Below, one piece after another: positions 9,382 through 18,800 of a stretch of DNA of 64,000 nucleotides (positions are counted from its first letter, which is position 1; each line of letters opens with the position of its first letter). The DNA is from Saccharibacillus kuerlensis DSM 22868 (GTDB taxonomy: Bacteria > Bacillota > Bacilli > Paenibacillales > Paenibacillaceae), in contig NZ_KB899284.1 in the NCBI RefSeq assembly GCF_000378145.1, positions 116,384 to 180,383 on the forward strand, given 5' to 3'. The position numbers and the translations under genes were made by a program. The notes under the pieces are model-generated. The model was not told where the DNA came from, did no database searches, and saw nothing but the letters and a program-made list of their open reading frames with translations.

Positions 9382-10488
9382 TCAAATATGCTGGAACATT
9401 CGCTCCAGCGCGGCTCTGGCATCTTCGGTGATATGTGCGGGAACTTTGATAATTCCGGTCGGTTCGCCGCGATCGATGCATTCTAGCGACCAGAGCAGAT
9501 ACGGAAGATCGATCCGGTTCATGGTCAAGCATGGGCACAGATCCGGATTAAGCGAGACGATATGCTGGTCCGGATGATTGGCCGCAAGGCGGCGGACCAG
9601 GTTCATCTCGGTGCCGACGGCCCATTTGCTGCCCGCAGGCGCTTCTTTGATTCGGTCGATGATATATTTGGTAGAACCTGCATCGTCCGCCGCGATCACG
9701 ACATCGTGGGTACATTCGGGATGCACAATCACGCGGATTTCAGGGTCCTGCCGTTTCATCTCCTCGATCTGTCCGGTCGTGAATTTCTCGTGTACGGAGC
9801 AGTGGCCTTTCCACAGGATGATCCGGATTTCTTCAGGATCTCTATCAGTGAGCAGGCGCTGCGCGTAAGGGTCCCATACGGCCATCTCGTCCAGCGGAAT
9901 GCCGAGCTCGTAAGCGGTATTGCGTCCCAAATGCTGATCGGGCAGGAACAGAATCCGTTTGCGCTGCTTCAACGCCCAGGCAATGACTTGACGGGCATTG
10001 GACGACGTAACGGTAGCGCCGCCGTGGCGCCCGACAAAAGCTTTGATTTCGGCTGTCGAATTGACGTACGTCAGCGGCAGAATCGTGTCGCCGACCATTT
10101 CGGTAAGCAGGCGCCAGGCCGCATCGGTCTGGGCCATATTTGCCATGTCCGCCATTGAGCATCCTGCCCGCTGGTCGGGCAGGATGACGTGCTGGTGCTC
10201 TTGGGTCAAGATGTCACAGGTCTCAGCCATAAAGTGCACACCGCAGAATACGATATGACGCGCTTTAGTGTTCTCGGCCGCCAGTCGTGCGAGCTCCAGC
10301 GAGTCTCCCGTCACATCGGCAAATTGAATGACCTCATCGCGCTGATAATGGTGTCCCGGAATCAGCAGTTCGTCGCCGTATTTCTTTTTGATTTCCCTAA
10401 CCCGGTGTTCCATTTCTGCAGTCGGAATCCCGCGGTATGTATCGGGCATCAATTGATATTGAGGCATTAATTCATTGAATATAGACAT
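9382..10488 (-). CDS. nadA: Quinolinate synthase
   Basis: A 4Fe-4S enzyme that condenses iminoaspartate with dihydroxyacetone phosphate to give quinolinate, the second step of de novo NAD synthesis. At 368 residues it is the long Bacillus-type form. Substrate-binding and cluster motifs are [48 protein letters not shown] and a C-terminal [11 protein letters not shown]. It is last in the nadB-nadC-nadA operon, 8 bases after nadC, with an AGGAGG site before its ATG. Confidence 0.97.
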   Translation of the reverse strand: MSIFNELMPQYQLMPDTYRGIPTAEMEHRVREIKKKYGDELLIPGHHYQRDEVIQFADVTGDSLELARLAAENTKARHIVFCGVHFMAETCDILTQEHQHVILPDQRAGCSMADMANMAQTDAAWRLLTEMVGDTILPLTYVNSTAEIKAFVGRHGGATVTSSNARQVIAWALKQRKRILFLPDQHLGRNTAYELGIPLDEMAVWDPYAQRLLTDRDPEEIRIILWKGHCSVHEKFTTGQIEEMKRQDPEIRVIVHPECTHDVVIAADDAGSTKYIIDRIKEAPAGSKWAVGTEMNLVRRLAANHPDQHIVSLNPDLCPCLTMNRIDLPYLLWSLECIDRGEPTGIIKVPAHITEDARAALERMFQHI

Positions 10489-10496
10489 AGGGCCTC

Positions 10497-11357
10497 CTAC
10501 CTTTCCGATTTTTGTCCGCGTTTGGAGTCGGGGACAATATCCATGCTGATGTCCAGGCTGCCGGCCGAATGGGTCAGAAAGCCGAGCGAGATATAATGGA
10601 CGCCCGTGCCTCTGTATGCCGGCAGGGTATGCATATCGATTCCGCCGGAAGCTTCCGTGATGATCGAAGGCGGCGTCATTTCCGCAAATCGTCTGACCGT
10701 GTCGGGATCGCAGTTGTCGAACATAATAATGTCTGCGCCTGCGGCAATCGCTTCCTGCAGCTGATCTTCGTCTTCGATCTCGACTTCAATCTTGACCATA
10801 TGCCCATTCCGCGCCCGGGCTTTGGCGACGGCTGCCGCAATGGAGCCTTCCGCCGCGATATGATTGTCTTTGATCATGATTCCGTCATACAGGCCGAAAC
10901 GATGATTGTACCCTCCGCCTGCCGTTACTGCGTATTTTTCCAGCATACGCAGACCCGGTGTCGTTTTGCGGGTGTCGCAGATGCGAATCGAAGGATCGTT
11001 CAACACTTCGATTGCCCGCCGGGTCGCCGTAGCAATGCCCGACATTCGCTGCAGCAGATTAAGCACGACCCGTTCTCCCGTCAGCAGGTTCAACGGCTTG
11101 CCCGTAAGGGCAGCGATGGTTTCGCCCGGAGCGAGTGATTCTCCATCTTTTTTGAGCAGGGAGACTCTAATGTCCGCGTCCAGCAGGGCAAAGGCTTCGG
11201 AAATGACGTCGACACCAGCTAGGATGCCATCCTGTTTGGCATAGATGATGGCCTGCTGCGGGCCCGAATCCGAGATAAGCTGCGCGCTCAGATCGCCGCT
11301 TCCGATATCCTCCATATAAAAGTGTTCCAGCATTTTTCTTAAAGCGATACGCTGCAT
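10497..11357 (-). CDS. nadC: Quinolinate phosphoribosyltransferase
   Basis: The enzyme converts quinolinate and PRPP to nicotinate mononucleotide. Motifs are [12 protein letters not shown] near the N-terminus, [50 protein letters not shown] and [13 protein letters not shown]. The open frame extends far into nadB, but the ATG at 11357 ([10 protein letters not shown]) gives 286 residues, close to the B. subtilis protein. It has AAGGA 10 bases upstream and overlaps nadB by 19 bases, indicating translational coupling. Confidence 0.96.
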   Translation of the reverse strand: MQRIALRKMLEHFYMEDIGSGDLSAQLISDSGPQQAIIYAKQDGILAGVDVISEAFALLDADIRVSLLKKDGESLAPGETIAALTGKPLNLLTGERVVLNLLQRMSGIATATRRAIEVLNDPSIRICDTRKTTPGLRMLEKYAVTAGGGYNHRFGLYDGIMIKDNHIAAEGSIAAAVAKARARNGHMVKIEVEIEDEDQLQEAIAAGADIIMFDNCDPDTVRRFAEMTPPSIITEASGGIDMHTLPAYRGTGVHYISLGFLTHSAGSLDISMDIVPDSKRGQKSER

Positions 11358-12943
11358 TCGTTCATTGTCCTTTCTGCGGCCACGATAGGAGCGGCTGTAT
11401 TCGTATGGGTGATCGTTCGGCCCGACCATTGAGAGTCGAGCGGTACCGGATAATCTGCGCGATAATGCGCCCCCCGGCTTTCCGTCCGCAGCTGTGCGGA
11501 AGTGACGACCAACTGCGCAAGCTTCCACAGATGGGATAGTTCCGCTTGTTCACGGGTAAGCTGCGACAGCGGAACAGGGTCGGTCTTCAAATTCCGCAGC
11601 CACTGTGCCAGCTGGCGCAGCCCTTGGGCATGGCGAACGATCGAAGCATGCAGGCTCATCTGCTGCTGAAGCTCGGCGAGCGTAACCTGCGGAACTTCGA
11701 AAAATGCTCGATTTGCAGAAGGGGGAGTGTCCAAAAGTTTCGGATCTGCCGTTTCCATTTGCGTTCTCGAATGCTGCCGCATGACATACTGGAAGCTGTG
11801 CTGCGCCGCTCTTCGTCCCAACACCAGCGCTTCAAGCAGCGAATTGCTGGCCAGACGGTTCGCGCCATGAAGACCTGTGCAGGCTGCTTCTCCGATCGCA
11901 TACAAGCCGGGAAGCCTGCTGCTCCCCGATCCGTCGACTTTGATGCCGCCCATCATAAAATGCATGCCCGGCACGACAGGGATTTTCCCATCGGTCCAGT
12001 GAATGCCCGCTTTTTCTAAAATGCCGGTTATCGTCGGGAAACGTTCGCTAAAATGCTTGCAGCCGCGAATATCCAGATGAACGTCGTGGCCGTTCTGCAT
12101 TTGTTCGTGAATGGCTCGGGCGACGACATCGCGCGGAGCCAAGTCGCCCAGCGGATGTTTTCCTTCCATAATCCGCAGACCTTGTTCATTCCGCAGCACT
12201 CCGCCTTCTCCCCGCACCGCTTCAGAGATTAACCCATAGGTTGTGCCATTTTTCACCAACATGGTCGGATGAAACTGCATAAATTCAAGATCGCATAATT
12301 CGGCTCCCGCCTCGTAAGCCAGCATCAGACCGTCTCCCGTTATACTGGAGTCCCCGGTATGGTGAGCGTAGAGGCTCCCGCAGCCGCCGCTTGCGATAAC
12401 GACCGCGTCTGCGCGGAACTCGGTCAACTGCCCTTCTTGCAAAGCCAGTACTCCAGTGCATCGGCCCTCTTCCACAATCAGCTGCAGTACGGTCGCATGC
12501 TCTATGATCGAGGCGCGGCCTGAAGTTCGATCAAGCAGGTACTCCATCAATATGCGGCCTGTAGCATCTCCGCCTGCATGGAAAATTCGATTGAACGAAT
12601 GTGCGCCTTCAAGGCCGAGCGAAATACGCTGCTGCGCATCCCGATCAAAGGGGAATCCTTCGCTGGCCAATTGATTGATCAGCGCACTGCCTTCCGCAAG
12701 TATCTCATTGACGAGAACGGGATCATTATGACCGTCTCCTGCCATCAGCGTATCCCGGACATGGTAATCCACGGAATCTTCCGGCAGACGGACGGCGGCA
12801 ATGCCTCCCTGGGCAAGCATGGAATTTCCGCTTCGAACAGAAGCTTTGGTGAGGAGCTGCACTTGGCAGCCATCAGGGAGAGAGGCGATCAGCGAGAGGG
12901 CTGCCGCTCCGGCTCCGATAATCAATACGGATGGTTGGGACAA
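11339..12943 (-). CDS. nadB: L-aspartate oxidase
   Basis: A FAD flavoprotein that oxidises L-aspartate to iminoaspartate, the first step of NAD synthesis. The FAD motif VLIIGAGAAALSLIASL opens the protein. SGNSMLAQGGIAAV, HFMMGGIKVD and GLHGANRLASNSLLEALV are typical of the succinate dehydrogenase/NadB family. Length is 534 residues. The start is a TTG at 12943 with only a weak GAGTGG ribosome binding site. The NiaR operator lies about 45 bases upstream. Confidence 0.95.
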   Translation of the reverse strand: MSQPSVLIIGAGAAALSLIASLPDGCQVQLLTKASVRSGNSMLAQGGIAAVRLPEDSVDYHVRDTLMAGDGHNDPVLVNEILAEGSALINQLASEGFPFDRDAQQRISLGLEGAHSFNRIFHAGGDATGRILMEYLLDRTSGRASIIEHATVLQLIVEEGRCTGVLALQEGQLTEFRADAVVIASGGCGSLYAHHTGDSSITGDGLMLAYEAGAELCDLEFMQFHPTMLVKNGTTYGLISEAVRGEGGVLRNEQGLRIMEGKHPLGDLAPRDVVARAIHEQMQNGHDVHLDIRGCKHFSERFPTITGILEKAGIHWTDGKIPVVPGMHFMMGGIKVDGSGSSRLPGLYAIGEAACTGLHGANRLASNSLLEALVLGRRAAQHSFQYVMRQHSRTQMETADPKLLDTPPSANRAFFEVPQVTLAELQQQMSLHASIVRHAQGLRQLAQWLRNLKTDPVPLSQLTREQAELSHLWKLAQLVVTSAQLRTESRGAHYRADYPVPLDSQWSGRTITHTNTAAPIVAAERTMNECSVSL

Positions 12944-12986
12944 GGTGATCCACTCTCTTCTTTATTTTGTTTACATGTAAAGTTAC

Positions 12987-13002
12987 AGGTGTCTTGACAC
13001 CT
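12987..13002. promoter_or_regulatory. NiaR operator between the divergent NAD operons
   Basis: AGGTGTC-TT-GACACCT is a perfect palindrome, within ACAGGTGTCTTGACACCT, and matches the known NiaR (YrxA) operator type of Bacillus NAD genes. It lies between nadB and nifS-like/niaR, so the repressor can shut both directions when nicotinate is available. Confidence 0.85.
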
Positions 13003-13023
13003 ATATTTACATAAACATAAACT
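12994..13023 (+). promoter_or_regulatory. Promoter of the nifS-niaR operon, embedded in the operator
   Basis: TTGACA at 12994-12999 is the right half of the NiaR operator. TAAACT at 13018-13023 follows after 18 bases. Bound repressor would cover the -35 box. Confidence 0.55.
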
Positions 13024-13078
13024 AAACTCAAGTCCATTTGCATAAATCGCTGGATTTATGACGGAAGAGGGGTTTGGA

Positions 13079-14266
13079 ATGATTTATTTGGATTATGCAG
13101 CTTCTTCGCCTATGTGCGAAGAAGCTTTACAGACGTTGATGACAATGAGCCGCGACGTCTATGCGAATGCAAGCAGTTTGCATGACGGGGGCGGGCGAGC
13201 ATCACATATTGTGGAACAAAGCCGGGAATTCATCGCCGGATTGATCGATGGGCAAAAAGACGGGCTGTTCTTCACGAGCGGCGGTACGGAGTCGAACATA
13301 CTGGCGATTCAGTCGCTGGCGAGAGGACTGCCTATGGAACGCAGACATATTCTGACCTCCGTGCTGGAGCATCACTCGGTCAAACTTGCAGTTTCGGAAC
13401 TGGTCTCCCTTGGCTATGAAGTGGATTATATTTGTCCGGATGCATCAGGACGAATCACGCCCCAGCAGATCGAGCCGCTGCTGCGGCCGGACACCGGCTT
13501 GGTATCGATACAGCATGCCAATTCGGAGACGGGATTGGTGCAGGATATATCGATGATTGGCACATTTCTGCACGAGCGCGGCATTTTGCTGCATACGGAT
13601 GCTGTTCAGACTTTTGGGAAAATCAGATTTTCCGCTCGTGATCTTGGTGCGGATGCAATATCGATCTCGGCGCATAAAGTGCAGGGACCCAAAGGAGTCG
13701 GCGCAGTCTACATCCGCCCCGGCATTCCGTTCGTTTCGGCGCATCCCGGAGCTTTGCATGAACGCGGCTTCCGACCGGGAACGGTCAACGTGCCGTCTAT
13801 TGCCGCTTTTGCCGCTGCCGCTGTCCATACCTGTGGGCGGCTGGAACAGACAGCGAATCATTACCGCCTGCTCAGGCAGCGTTTGAAAGAACGGTTCCGC
13901 GCCTGCGGTCTGTCTGCTTATTTGGTTACCGACCGGCTGCCGGGCAGCGAATCTAACGAATCTAACGAATCCAATAAAGTTAATGTTCTGCCCCATATCG
14001 CAGGCTGCGCCGGCTTGGGATACGAAGGCCAATATGTTATGCTGGAATGCAATCGAAAGAGCATTTGTATCTCCACAGGAAGCGCATGTTCCTCCGGGCA
14101 GCATGCGGTTCCCGAGACGCTGGTCGCGCTGGGATTGTCGGAAAGGGAAGGCCATTCGTTTTTCCGGATTTCTTTCGGTCCCGAGACGACCATGCAGCAT
14201 GTGGACCTTCTCGTTCAGGCTCTGCATGAATTGGAGCAAACCAAAAAAGAAGGGAGTTTCTTATAA
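13079..14266 (+). CDS. nifS: Cysteine desulfurase of the NAD locus (NifS-like)
   Basis: A PLP-dependent desulfurase that takes sulfur from cysteine, here probably to build or repair the NadA iron-sulfur cluster, as known for the nadBCA-linked NifS of B. subtilis. MIYLDYAASSP opens the protein. The PLP lysine is in SISAHKVQGPKG and the catalytic Cys in STGSACSSGQH. The start at 13079 has GAGGGG 7 bases upstream. About residue 290 there is an odd insertion SNESNESN, made by the repeated bases TCTAACGAA. niaR follows after 6 bases. Confidence 0.94.
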   Translation: MIYLDYAASSPMCEEALQTLMTMSRDVYANASSLHDGGGRASHIVEQSREFIAGLIDGQKDGLFFTSGGTESNILAIQSLARGLPMERRHILTSVLEHHSVKLAVSELVSLGYEVDYICPDASGRITPQQIEPLLRPDTGLVSIQHANSETGLVQDISMIGTFLHERGILLHTDAVQTFGKIRFSARDLGADAISISAHKVQGPKGVGAVYIRPGIPFVSAHPGALHERGFRPGTVNVPSIAAFAAAAVHTCGRLEQTANHYRLLRQRLKERFRACGLSAYLVTDRLPGSESNESNESNKVNVLPHIAGCAGLGYEGQYVMLECNRKSICISTGSACSSGQHAVPETLVALGLSEREGHSFFRISFGPETTMQHVDLLVQALHELEQTKKEGSFL

Positions 14267-14272
14267 ATCCCT

Positions 14273-14803
14273 ATGGAAGATATCAAATTGACAGGTGAAC
14301 AGCGGCGCGAAAAGCTGCTGGAATGGCTCAAGCAGTCTTCTCCGATTACCGGCAGTGAGCTTGCCAAAAGAGCTTCCGTGTCCAGACAAGTCATCGTTCA
14401 AGACATGACGCTGCTCAAAGCCAGAAATCACGCCATACTGGCTACAAGCCAAGGATACATTTTCCTGACACCTACCGATGAACCGAAAGCCCGAAGAATC
14501 GTAGCCTGCAGGCACGATCCTTCCCGAACGGAGGAGGAACTGCTTCTGCTCGTGGATTATGGAGTCAGTGTCGACGACGTCATTATCGAGCATCCGGTCT
14601 ATGGAGAATTGACAGCCTTGATTCGCGTGAGCACGCGGAGCGAAGTGTTTGAGTTTATCGAGAGAATCAATTCGACGGGCGCTTCCTATTTGTCGGAATT
14701 GACGGACGGTATTCATTTACATACGATCTCCGCACCCGATGAGAGCCGAATCGAAAAAGCTTGTGCCGCATTGAAAGAAGCTGGGTTTTTGGTCGAGGAC
14801 TAA
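14273..14803 (+). CDS. niaR: Transcriptional repressor of NAD biosynthesis NiaR
   Basis: An N-terminal winged helix-turn-helix (about 8-62, with SSPITGSELAKRASVSRQV) is joined to a 3H domain named for its conserved histidines, visible in ACRHDPS, IIEHPVYG and GIHLHT. Family members use nicotinic acid as co-repressor and bind palindromes like the one at 12987-13002, which gives autoregulation here. At 176 residues it matches B. subtilis NiaR (YrxA). The ribosome binding site is weak and translation is probably coupled to the desulfurase gene. Confidence 0.93.
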   Translation: MEDIKLTGEQRREKLLEWLKQSSPITGSELAKRASVSRQVIVQDMTLLKARNHAILATSQGYIFLTPTDEPKARRIVACRHDPSRTEEELLLLVDYGVSVDDVIIEHPVYGELTALIRVSTRSEVFEFIERINSTGASYLSELTDGIHLHTISAPDESRIEKACAALKEAGFLVED

Positions 14804-14956
14804 AGCGTGTATGCAAACGCATCTGTCTGTTACAGCGGTGTGAAAATGGATTGAACGCTATCTTTTTCGGGGTGGATGGTTGGTCGTTATGCGATTATTT
14901 GCAGTCGGGGATCGTTCGTCATCCATCATTTATTGTTACGGGAGGACTTTGACTTT

Positions 14957-15976
14957 ATGAGCAAAACCAAACTGGCCGTGATCGGCTTGGGCAATATGGG
15001 ACGGCGGATGATTCACCGCTTGGTGCCGCAGTATGCGGACCGGGTAGAGCTGGTTGCGCTGTGTGACAGCAGCGAGGAGAATTTGCGAAGCGAGAGTGAA
15101 GCGGCAGGAGGCTCGGCCAAGCTGTACACCGATTACCGTACGCTGCTGGCGGAGACCGACGCGGATCTCGTCTATATCGCTGTCCCGCCGTCCATGCACT
15201 TCGACGCTGCGCGTCTTGCCTTCGAGCGGGGAATTCATGTCTTCTGCGAGAAGCCGCTGGCAAACAGCCTGGAAGAAGCCAGAGAGATGATGGAACTGGC
15301 GCAGCGGACAAACAGCCTGCTGAACATCGTCCACTTTTCTTTCCCGCTGGAAGCTCCGGTGTTGGAATTCCGGCGCCGGATCGCAAGGGGAGACGCCGGA
15401 CAGATCCGTCAGATCGATCTGTATTTGGAGTTTCCTCAGTGGCCGCGGGCTTGGCAGCAGAACGACTGGATCTCGACGCGCCGCGAAGGCGGCTACCTGC
15501 TGGAAGTAGGAATCCATTGGATCCAGATGATCCAGCAGACGTTCGGTCCGATTGTCGCGGTGAAGAGCGAGATCGAATTCCCGGAAGACGAAAGCCTGTG
15601 CGAGAAGACGGTCCGGGGAATTCTGCGGCTGGAAAACGGGCTGGAGATCCAGGTATTCGGCACCGACCGCCGTATTGGTGACGAGCGGGTCTCACTTGTG
15701 GTGCAGGGTTCCGCAGGTACCCTAGCGCTGGAGAACTGGGGCAATCTGTTCGCCGGTTCAGCCGGGGAAGAGCCGCAGCCGATCGAAGTCTCGGAAGAAA
15801 ATGGCGAACTGCCGATCTTCAAGCAGGTGCTGAATCTGCTGAACGGCGAACCGGGCACGGCATACGATTTCCGCGATGGCTATAACGCACAGGTTGTGCT
15901 GGAAGCACTGCGCAATCCGGCGGAAGGCGGCGGGTTTACGGAGCTGACCGGGCGGTTGATCAATGAGCTTGCGTAG
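14957..15976 (+). CDS. Gfo/Idh/MocA-family oxidoreductase
   Basis: An NAD(P)-dependent dehydrogenase of 339 residues. The N-terminal Rossmann fold has AVIGLGNMGRRMIHRL, with the conserved CEKPLA motif at about 98-103 and a C-terminal alpha/beta domain that contains VGIHWIQM. Relatives oxidise sugars, inositols or sugar acids. The substrate cannot be read from sequence. The ATG at 14957 has GGGAGG about 11 bases upstream. It stands as a single gene with its own terminator. Confidence 0.88.
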   Translation: MSKTKLAVIGLGNMGRRMIHRLVPQYADRVELVALCDSSEENLRSESEAAGGSAKLYTDYRTLLAETDADLVYIAVPPSMHFDAARLAFERGIHVFCEKPLANSLEEAREMMELAQRTNSLLNIVHFSFPLEAPVLEFRRRIARGDAGQIRQIDLYLEFPQWPRAWQQNDWISTRREGGYLLEVGIHWIQMIQQTFGPIVAVKSEIEFPEDESLCEKTVRGILRLENGLEIQVFGTDRRIGDERVSLVVQGSAGTLALENWGNLFAGSAGEEPQPIEVSEENGELPIFKQVLNLLNGEPGTAYDFRDGYNAQVVLEALRNPAEGGGFTELTGRLINELA

Positions 15977-16057
15977 CCGAGGGCTGTGCGGCGGCGGTTC
16001 ATAGATTTGCTTGAGAGGTGCTTGATCCGCGGATAGTAGGTAGGCAAGGAACGTTCG

Positions 16058-16091
16058 AAGAGGCTTCGGTTAAACCGAAAGCCTCTTTTTA
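16058..16091 (+). terminator. Intrinsic terminator after the oxidoreductase
   Basis: AAGAGGCTTCGGTT pairs with AACCGAAAGCCTCTT (one base bulge), running into a T5 run. It closes the oxidoreductase gene about 80 bases after its stop. Confidence 0.88.
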
Positions 16092-16200
16092 TAGGGGATT
16101 TTGATTTGAAATATGCCTGCGGATGTTTTAGATGTGTAGAACCCTTTAGGAGCTATTTATAATTTTTAAAGTTAGGAAGGAAATAAAGAGGAAATAGCAA

Positions 16201-17277
16201 ATGTTTAAGTACCAACTAAACAGAGGAGTTGTGAAATTGCTTGCTAAATTAGCTTCATCCATTAAACTGGTTTTGAATAAAACAAATTCTATTTTAAATA
16301 AAAATTTCATAGTCTGGATTCCTTTCCTCTTATGTACATCAGTCTTTTTATTTTCGTCAGGGAAAACAGAGAAAACTATAGCACTAGCTTTTCTGGGTGT
16401 TATTTTGCTTTTTAATATCCTTAATAATAAATGGTTAAAGAAAGATAAATTTATTGTCGGCATAGTTGCTTTATTAACTTTGGTTTCTTGCTTCTATATC
16501 GAATTTTCATATTTTGTGATTTCTTTAATTTTAATCTCTATACTTTCTTTTAAAGTATTCAACAAATTAGGAATTAGCTTTGAAAACTTTTTTGTGGAAA
16601 AAGGCATGCCTGAGTTGATGGCTATACTGTTTAAATTTTTCATCTGGTCGATTGGTTTTTTTATTTATCTTTTTCTATACGGGATTTTTCTGATTAAATA
16701 TTTAGAAATATATCCGGAAAATAACTTGTCTAAAGCTTTGTTAGCACAACCTATGGAAAGCGTAATCAATTTTTGGGGAATGACTGTTTTTTCTTTAATT
16801 GTAGCTGGTTTCATCATTGATTTCTTAATCAGATTTGTAATGAAAAATGTGTCCATTTTAAATATAAGAAGCATGACAAAAAATAGACTCTACGAGTTTG
16901 TTTTAAAGTTAGCAGTGATCATTGTTTTCGTAGATATTTCATATTCACTTTTATATTTTTCATTTTCAAATATAGCCACCTTAGAGTCTAGAAATCAAAA
17001 TAATCTAATAACGAATTATTTTGTTAATCTTCGCTACATAGTAGAAACATTTTATTACGCATTTTGCTTGCATTTTGCTGTACCTATGCCCGAAACAACT
17101 TTGATTGAGAAGTTAGATACATTAGTAAAGAATACACCACACCTTTTGGTTATTCAGTTCTTTCACTTTTGTATGAATAAAATTGTAGACATAACCATTC
17201 TGGCGTATAGCGCTACAACAATCTTTAAAATTTTTAATTCCAAAGAAGAGATTCATACTTCTGATCCAAAAATATAA
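16201..17277 (+). CDS. Orphan AT-rich polytopic membrane protein
   Basis: A 358-residue protein of unknown family with roughly seven to nine hydrophobic helices, for example around 39-52, 63-78, 87-120, 140-165, 190-212 and 233-260. A C-terminal hydrophobic segment (about 300-345) ends in a charged tail. The gene is strikingly AT-rich, with A/T-ending codons, unlike every neighbour, so it is probably a recent arrival. AGAGGA precedes the ATG by about 9 bases. No domain is recognised, and a channel or immunity/abortive function is only a guess. The decayed GH43 gene follows directly. Confidence 0.75.
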   Translation: MFKYQLNRGVVKLLAKLASSIKLVLNKTNSILNKNFIVWIPFLLCTSVFLFSSGKTEKTIALAFLGVILLFNILNNKWLKKDKFIVGIVALLTLVSCFYIEFSYFVISLILISILSFKVFNKLGISFENFFVEKGMPELMAILFKFFIWSIGFFIYLFLYGIFLIKYLEIYPENNLSKALLAQPMESVINFWGMTVFSLIVAGFIIDFLIRFVMKNVSILNIRSMTKNRLYEFVLKLAVIIVFVDISYSLLYFSFSNIATLESRNQNNLITNYFVNLRYIVETFYYAFCLHFAVPMPETTLIEKLDTLVKNTPHLLVIQFFHFCMNKIVDITILAYSATTIFKIFNSKEEIHTSDPKI

Positions 17278-17431
17278 GTATAAAATATCGTGATTTATAA
17301 CTGTAAAAATAAATTAAGTGAAAAGGAGATGATTCTATCTCCTTCCACCCTACCTATAATGCTGCTTCAGACGTACAGCATCCGCGAAAAGGCCGCGGCC
17401 TCGCCGCGGTTGAATGGGATAGACCGTCATG

Positions 17432-18114
17432 GTGCTAGTCTACAAAAGTACGGATCTGGAAGAATGGGAATGCCCATATGTTGTGTTCGAAGTTCTCGAC
17501 GGCGTCTAGGCGCATCCGCAGCGTGGCACTGGAAGTGCACAAGTACGGCGGCTGCCACTATCTATTCGTAAGCTGCATAACGAAGGCGGAATTTGGATGG
17601 CACGCTGTACCTCGGTGAGGGAGTCTACTGCCACGAGTGGATTCAGACGCTGAACGGCACGATCGAAGCGGTGCAGTTGACGAAAGATCTGTCGTCGGCA
17701 ACCTTGGAACCAATCGTGCTGCTTTAGGATTCGGCCGCTCCGTGACTGGTTGGAACTAACAGCAAGACCGAAGAATCGAGGGATCACTTCACGCCCGCCG
17801 GTGATCCTGTTATTTACGTCACGGATGACTGTCAGCTGCATCGAACATCGGACGGCAGCCTGGTGATGCTCTGGTCGAGCTACAAAGAAGACAGCTACGT
17901 GCAGACGATTGCCCGTTCGACCAGCAGCCGACTTGAACGGCCATGGGAGCAGCTTGACCCGCTCGTTAAGGAAGATAGCGTTCATGGCATGCTGTTCCGT
18001 ACATTCGACGGATATTGAATGCTGATCCTGCATCGACCGTTCAAGATACCGGATTCACGGGGGTATCTGTACCAGATGGAAGATACGGGAGATCGCTTCC
18101 AAGTCATCAACTGA
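17432..18114 (+). pseudogene. Decayed glycoside hydrolase family 43 gene
   Basis: Translated across several frames, this stretch keeps the order of GH43 (arabinosidase/xylosidase) motifs: VYKSTDLEEWECPYVVFE, EVHKYGGCHYLFVS, DGTLYLGEG then YCHEWIQTLNGTIEAV, LVMLWSSYKEDSYVQ, HGMLFRTFDGY then a stop, LILHRPF and GYLYQMEDTGDRFQVIN. At least three frameshifts and internal stops (for example the TGA at about 18016) interrupt it. The N-terminal catalytic blade is missing or unrecognisable before 17432. It is inactive. Confidence 0.8.
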
Positions 18115-18155
18115 ACTAGAATGCAGTGCGCTTAATCGTAAAGCGCAACACAAAA

Positions 18156-18206
18156 AACCGGGTGCGGTACGGCGTACTTCCGCTTTATCGCGCCCGGTTG
18201 TCTTTT
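18156..18206 (+). terminator. Terminator after the GH43 remnant
   Basis: AACCGGGTGCG pairs with CGCGCCCGGTT (one mismatch) around a long loop, followed by GTCTTTTT. It is a surviving relic of the GH43 gene and could also stop the leftward small gene downstream. Confidence 0.7.
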
Positions 18207-18241
18207 TCATACAGCTCAACTCGGCCGTAAGGCAGGTTCGA

Positions 18242-18457
18242 TCATTTCCTTTTGCCGCGGCTTCGCTTGAGGTTGACCGGCTCGCTGCCCTGCGGACGCC
18301 GATCTACTCGGAGCCACAGAATACCGCTAACCAGCGCATATAGGCCTACGAAGAGAACGAAAATCCCCGCCAGCAGATTGTCCAACATCATGATTCCCGT
18401 AACGAACATGATCGCAGCCAGCAAAAAGCGGATCAAGGAACGTTTATATTTCATCAA
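18242..18457 (-). CDS. Small two-helix membrane protein
   Basis: A 71-residue protein with two hydrophobic helices (about 9-27 and 30-50) and a basic C-terminal tail (LKRSRGKRK). The start is a TTG at 18457 directly before an ATG, 9 bases after a perfect AAAGGAGGT, so it is clearly translated. Function unknown. A phage-holin-like layout is possible but there is no lysis context. Confidence 0.75.
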   Translation of the reverse strand: MMKYKRSLIRFLLAAIMFVTGIMMLDNLLAGIFVLFVGLYALVSGILWLRVDRRPQGSEPVNLKRSRGKRK

Positions 18458-18800
18458 AATTGATTTACCTCCTTTGAAATTAAATGATTTCTGTTACGGG
18501 AAAAAAGGCAAAGGGTTTCAGGCGCGGCAAATCACAGTAAATTCGAAGTTTGGGCGGCTTTTGTAAATGGTGTACAATGGAAAAAGAAAATGTATCTTTT
18601 TTTCCGGCATCTATACCTCTAAGGAAATAGGAATTGAATGGATTTTAGTTTATAGTAAAGATAGACAATATACAGACACAGATTGTTCCGGAGTGGAGCC
18701 TTACTTCTTGTAGCACCCATGCAGGCGAGCCTGCCGTTTGACGCAGACCGCGTACCCGCCTGTTCTCTTTTGCCAATATACGAGATAAGGAAGGTTTTAT
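18458..18800. other. 343-base intergenic region upstream of mqo
   Basis: Apart from the ribosome binding sites at its two ends, it holds a small GCAGGC-GAG-GCCTGC-like hairpin near 18720-18733. No convincing promoter, riboswitch or gene was found. Confidence 0.4.

Noticed and set aside
10497..11528. Longer nadC beginning at 11528
   Set aside because: The added part is antiparallel to no conserved NadC sequence, lies inside nadB and lacks a ribosome binding site.
16146..16463. 105-residue minus-strand open frame in the AT-rich island
   Set aside because: It overlaps the better-supported membrane-protein gene and has no ribosome binding site.
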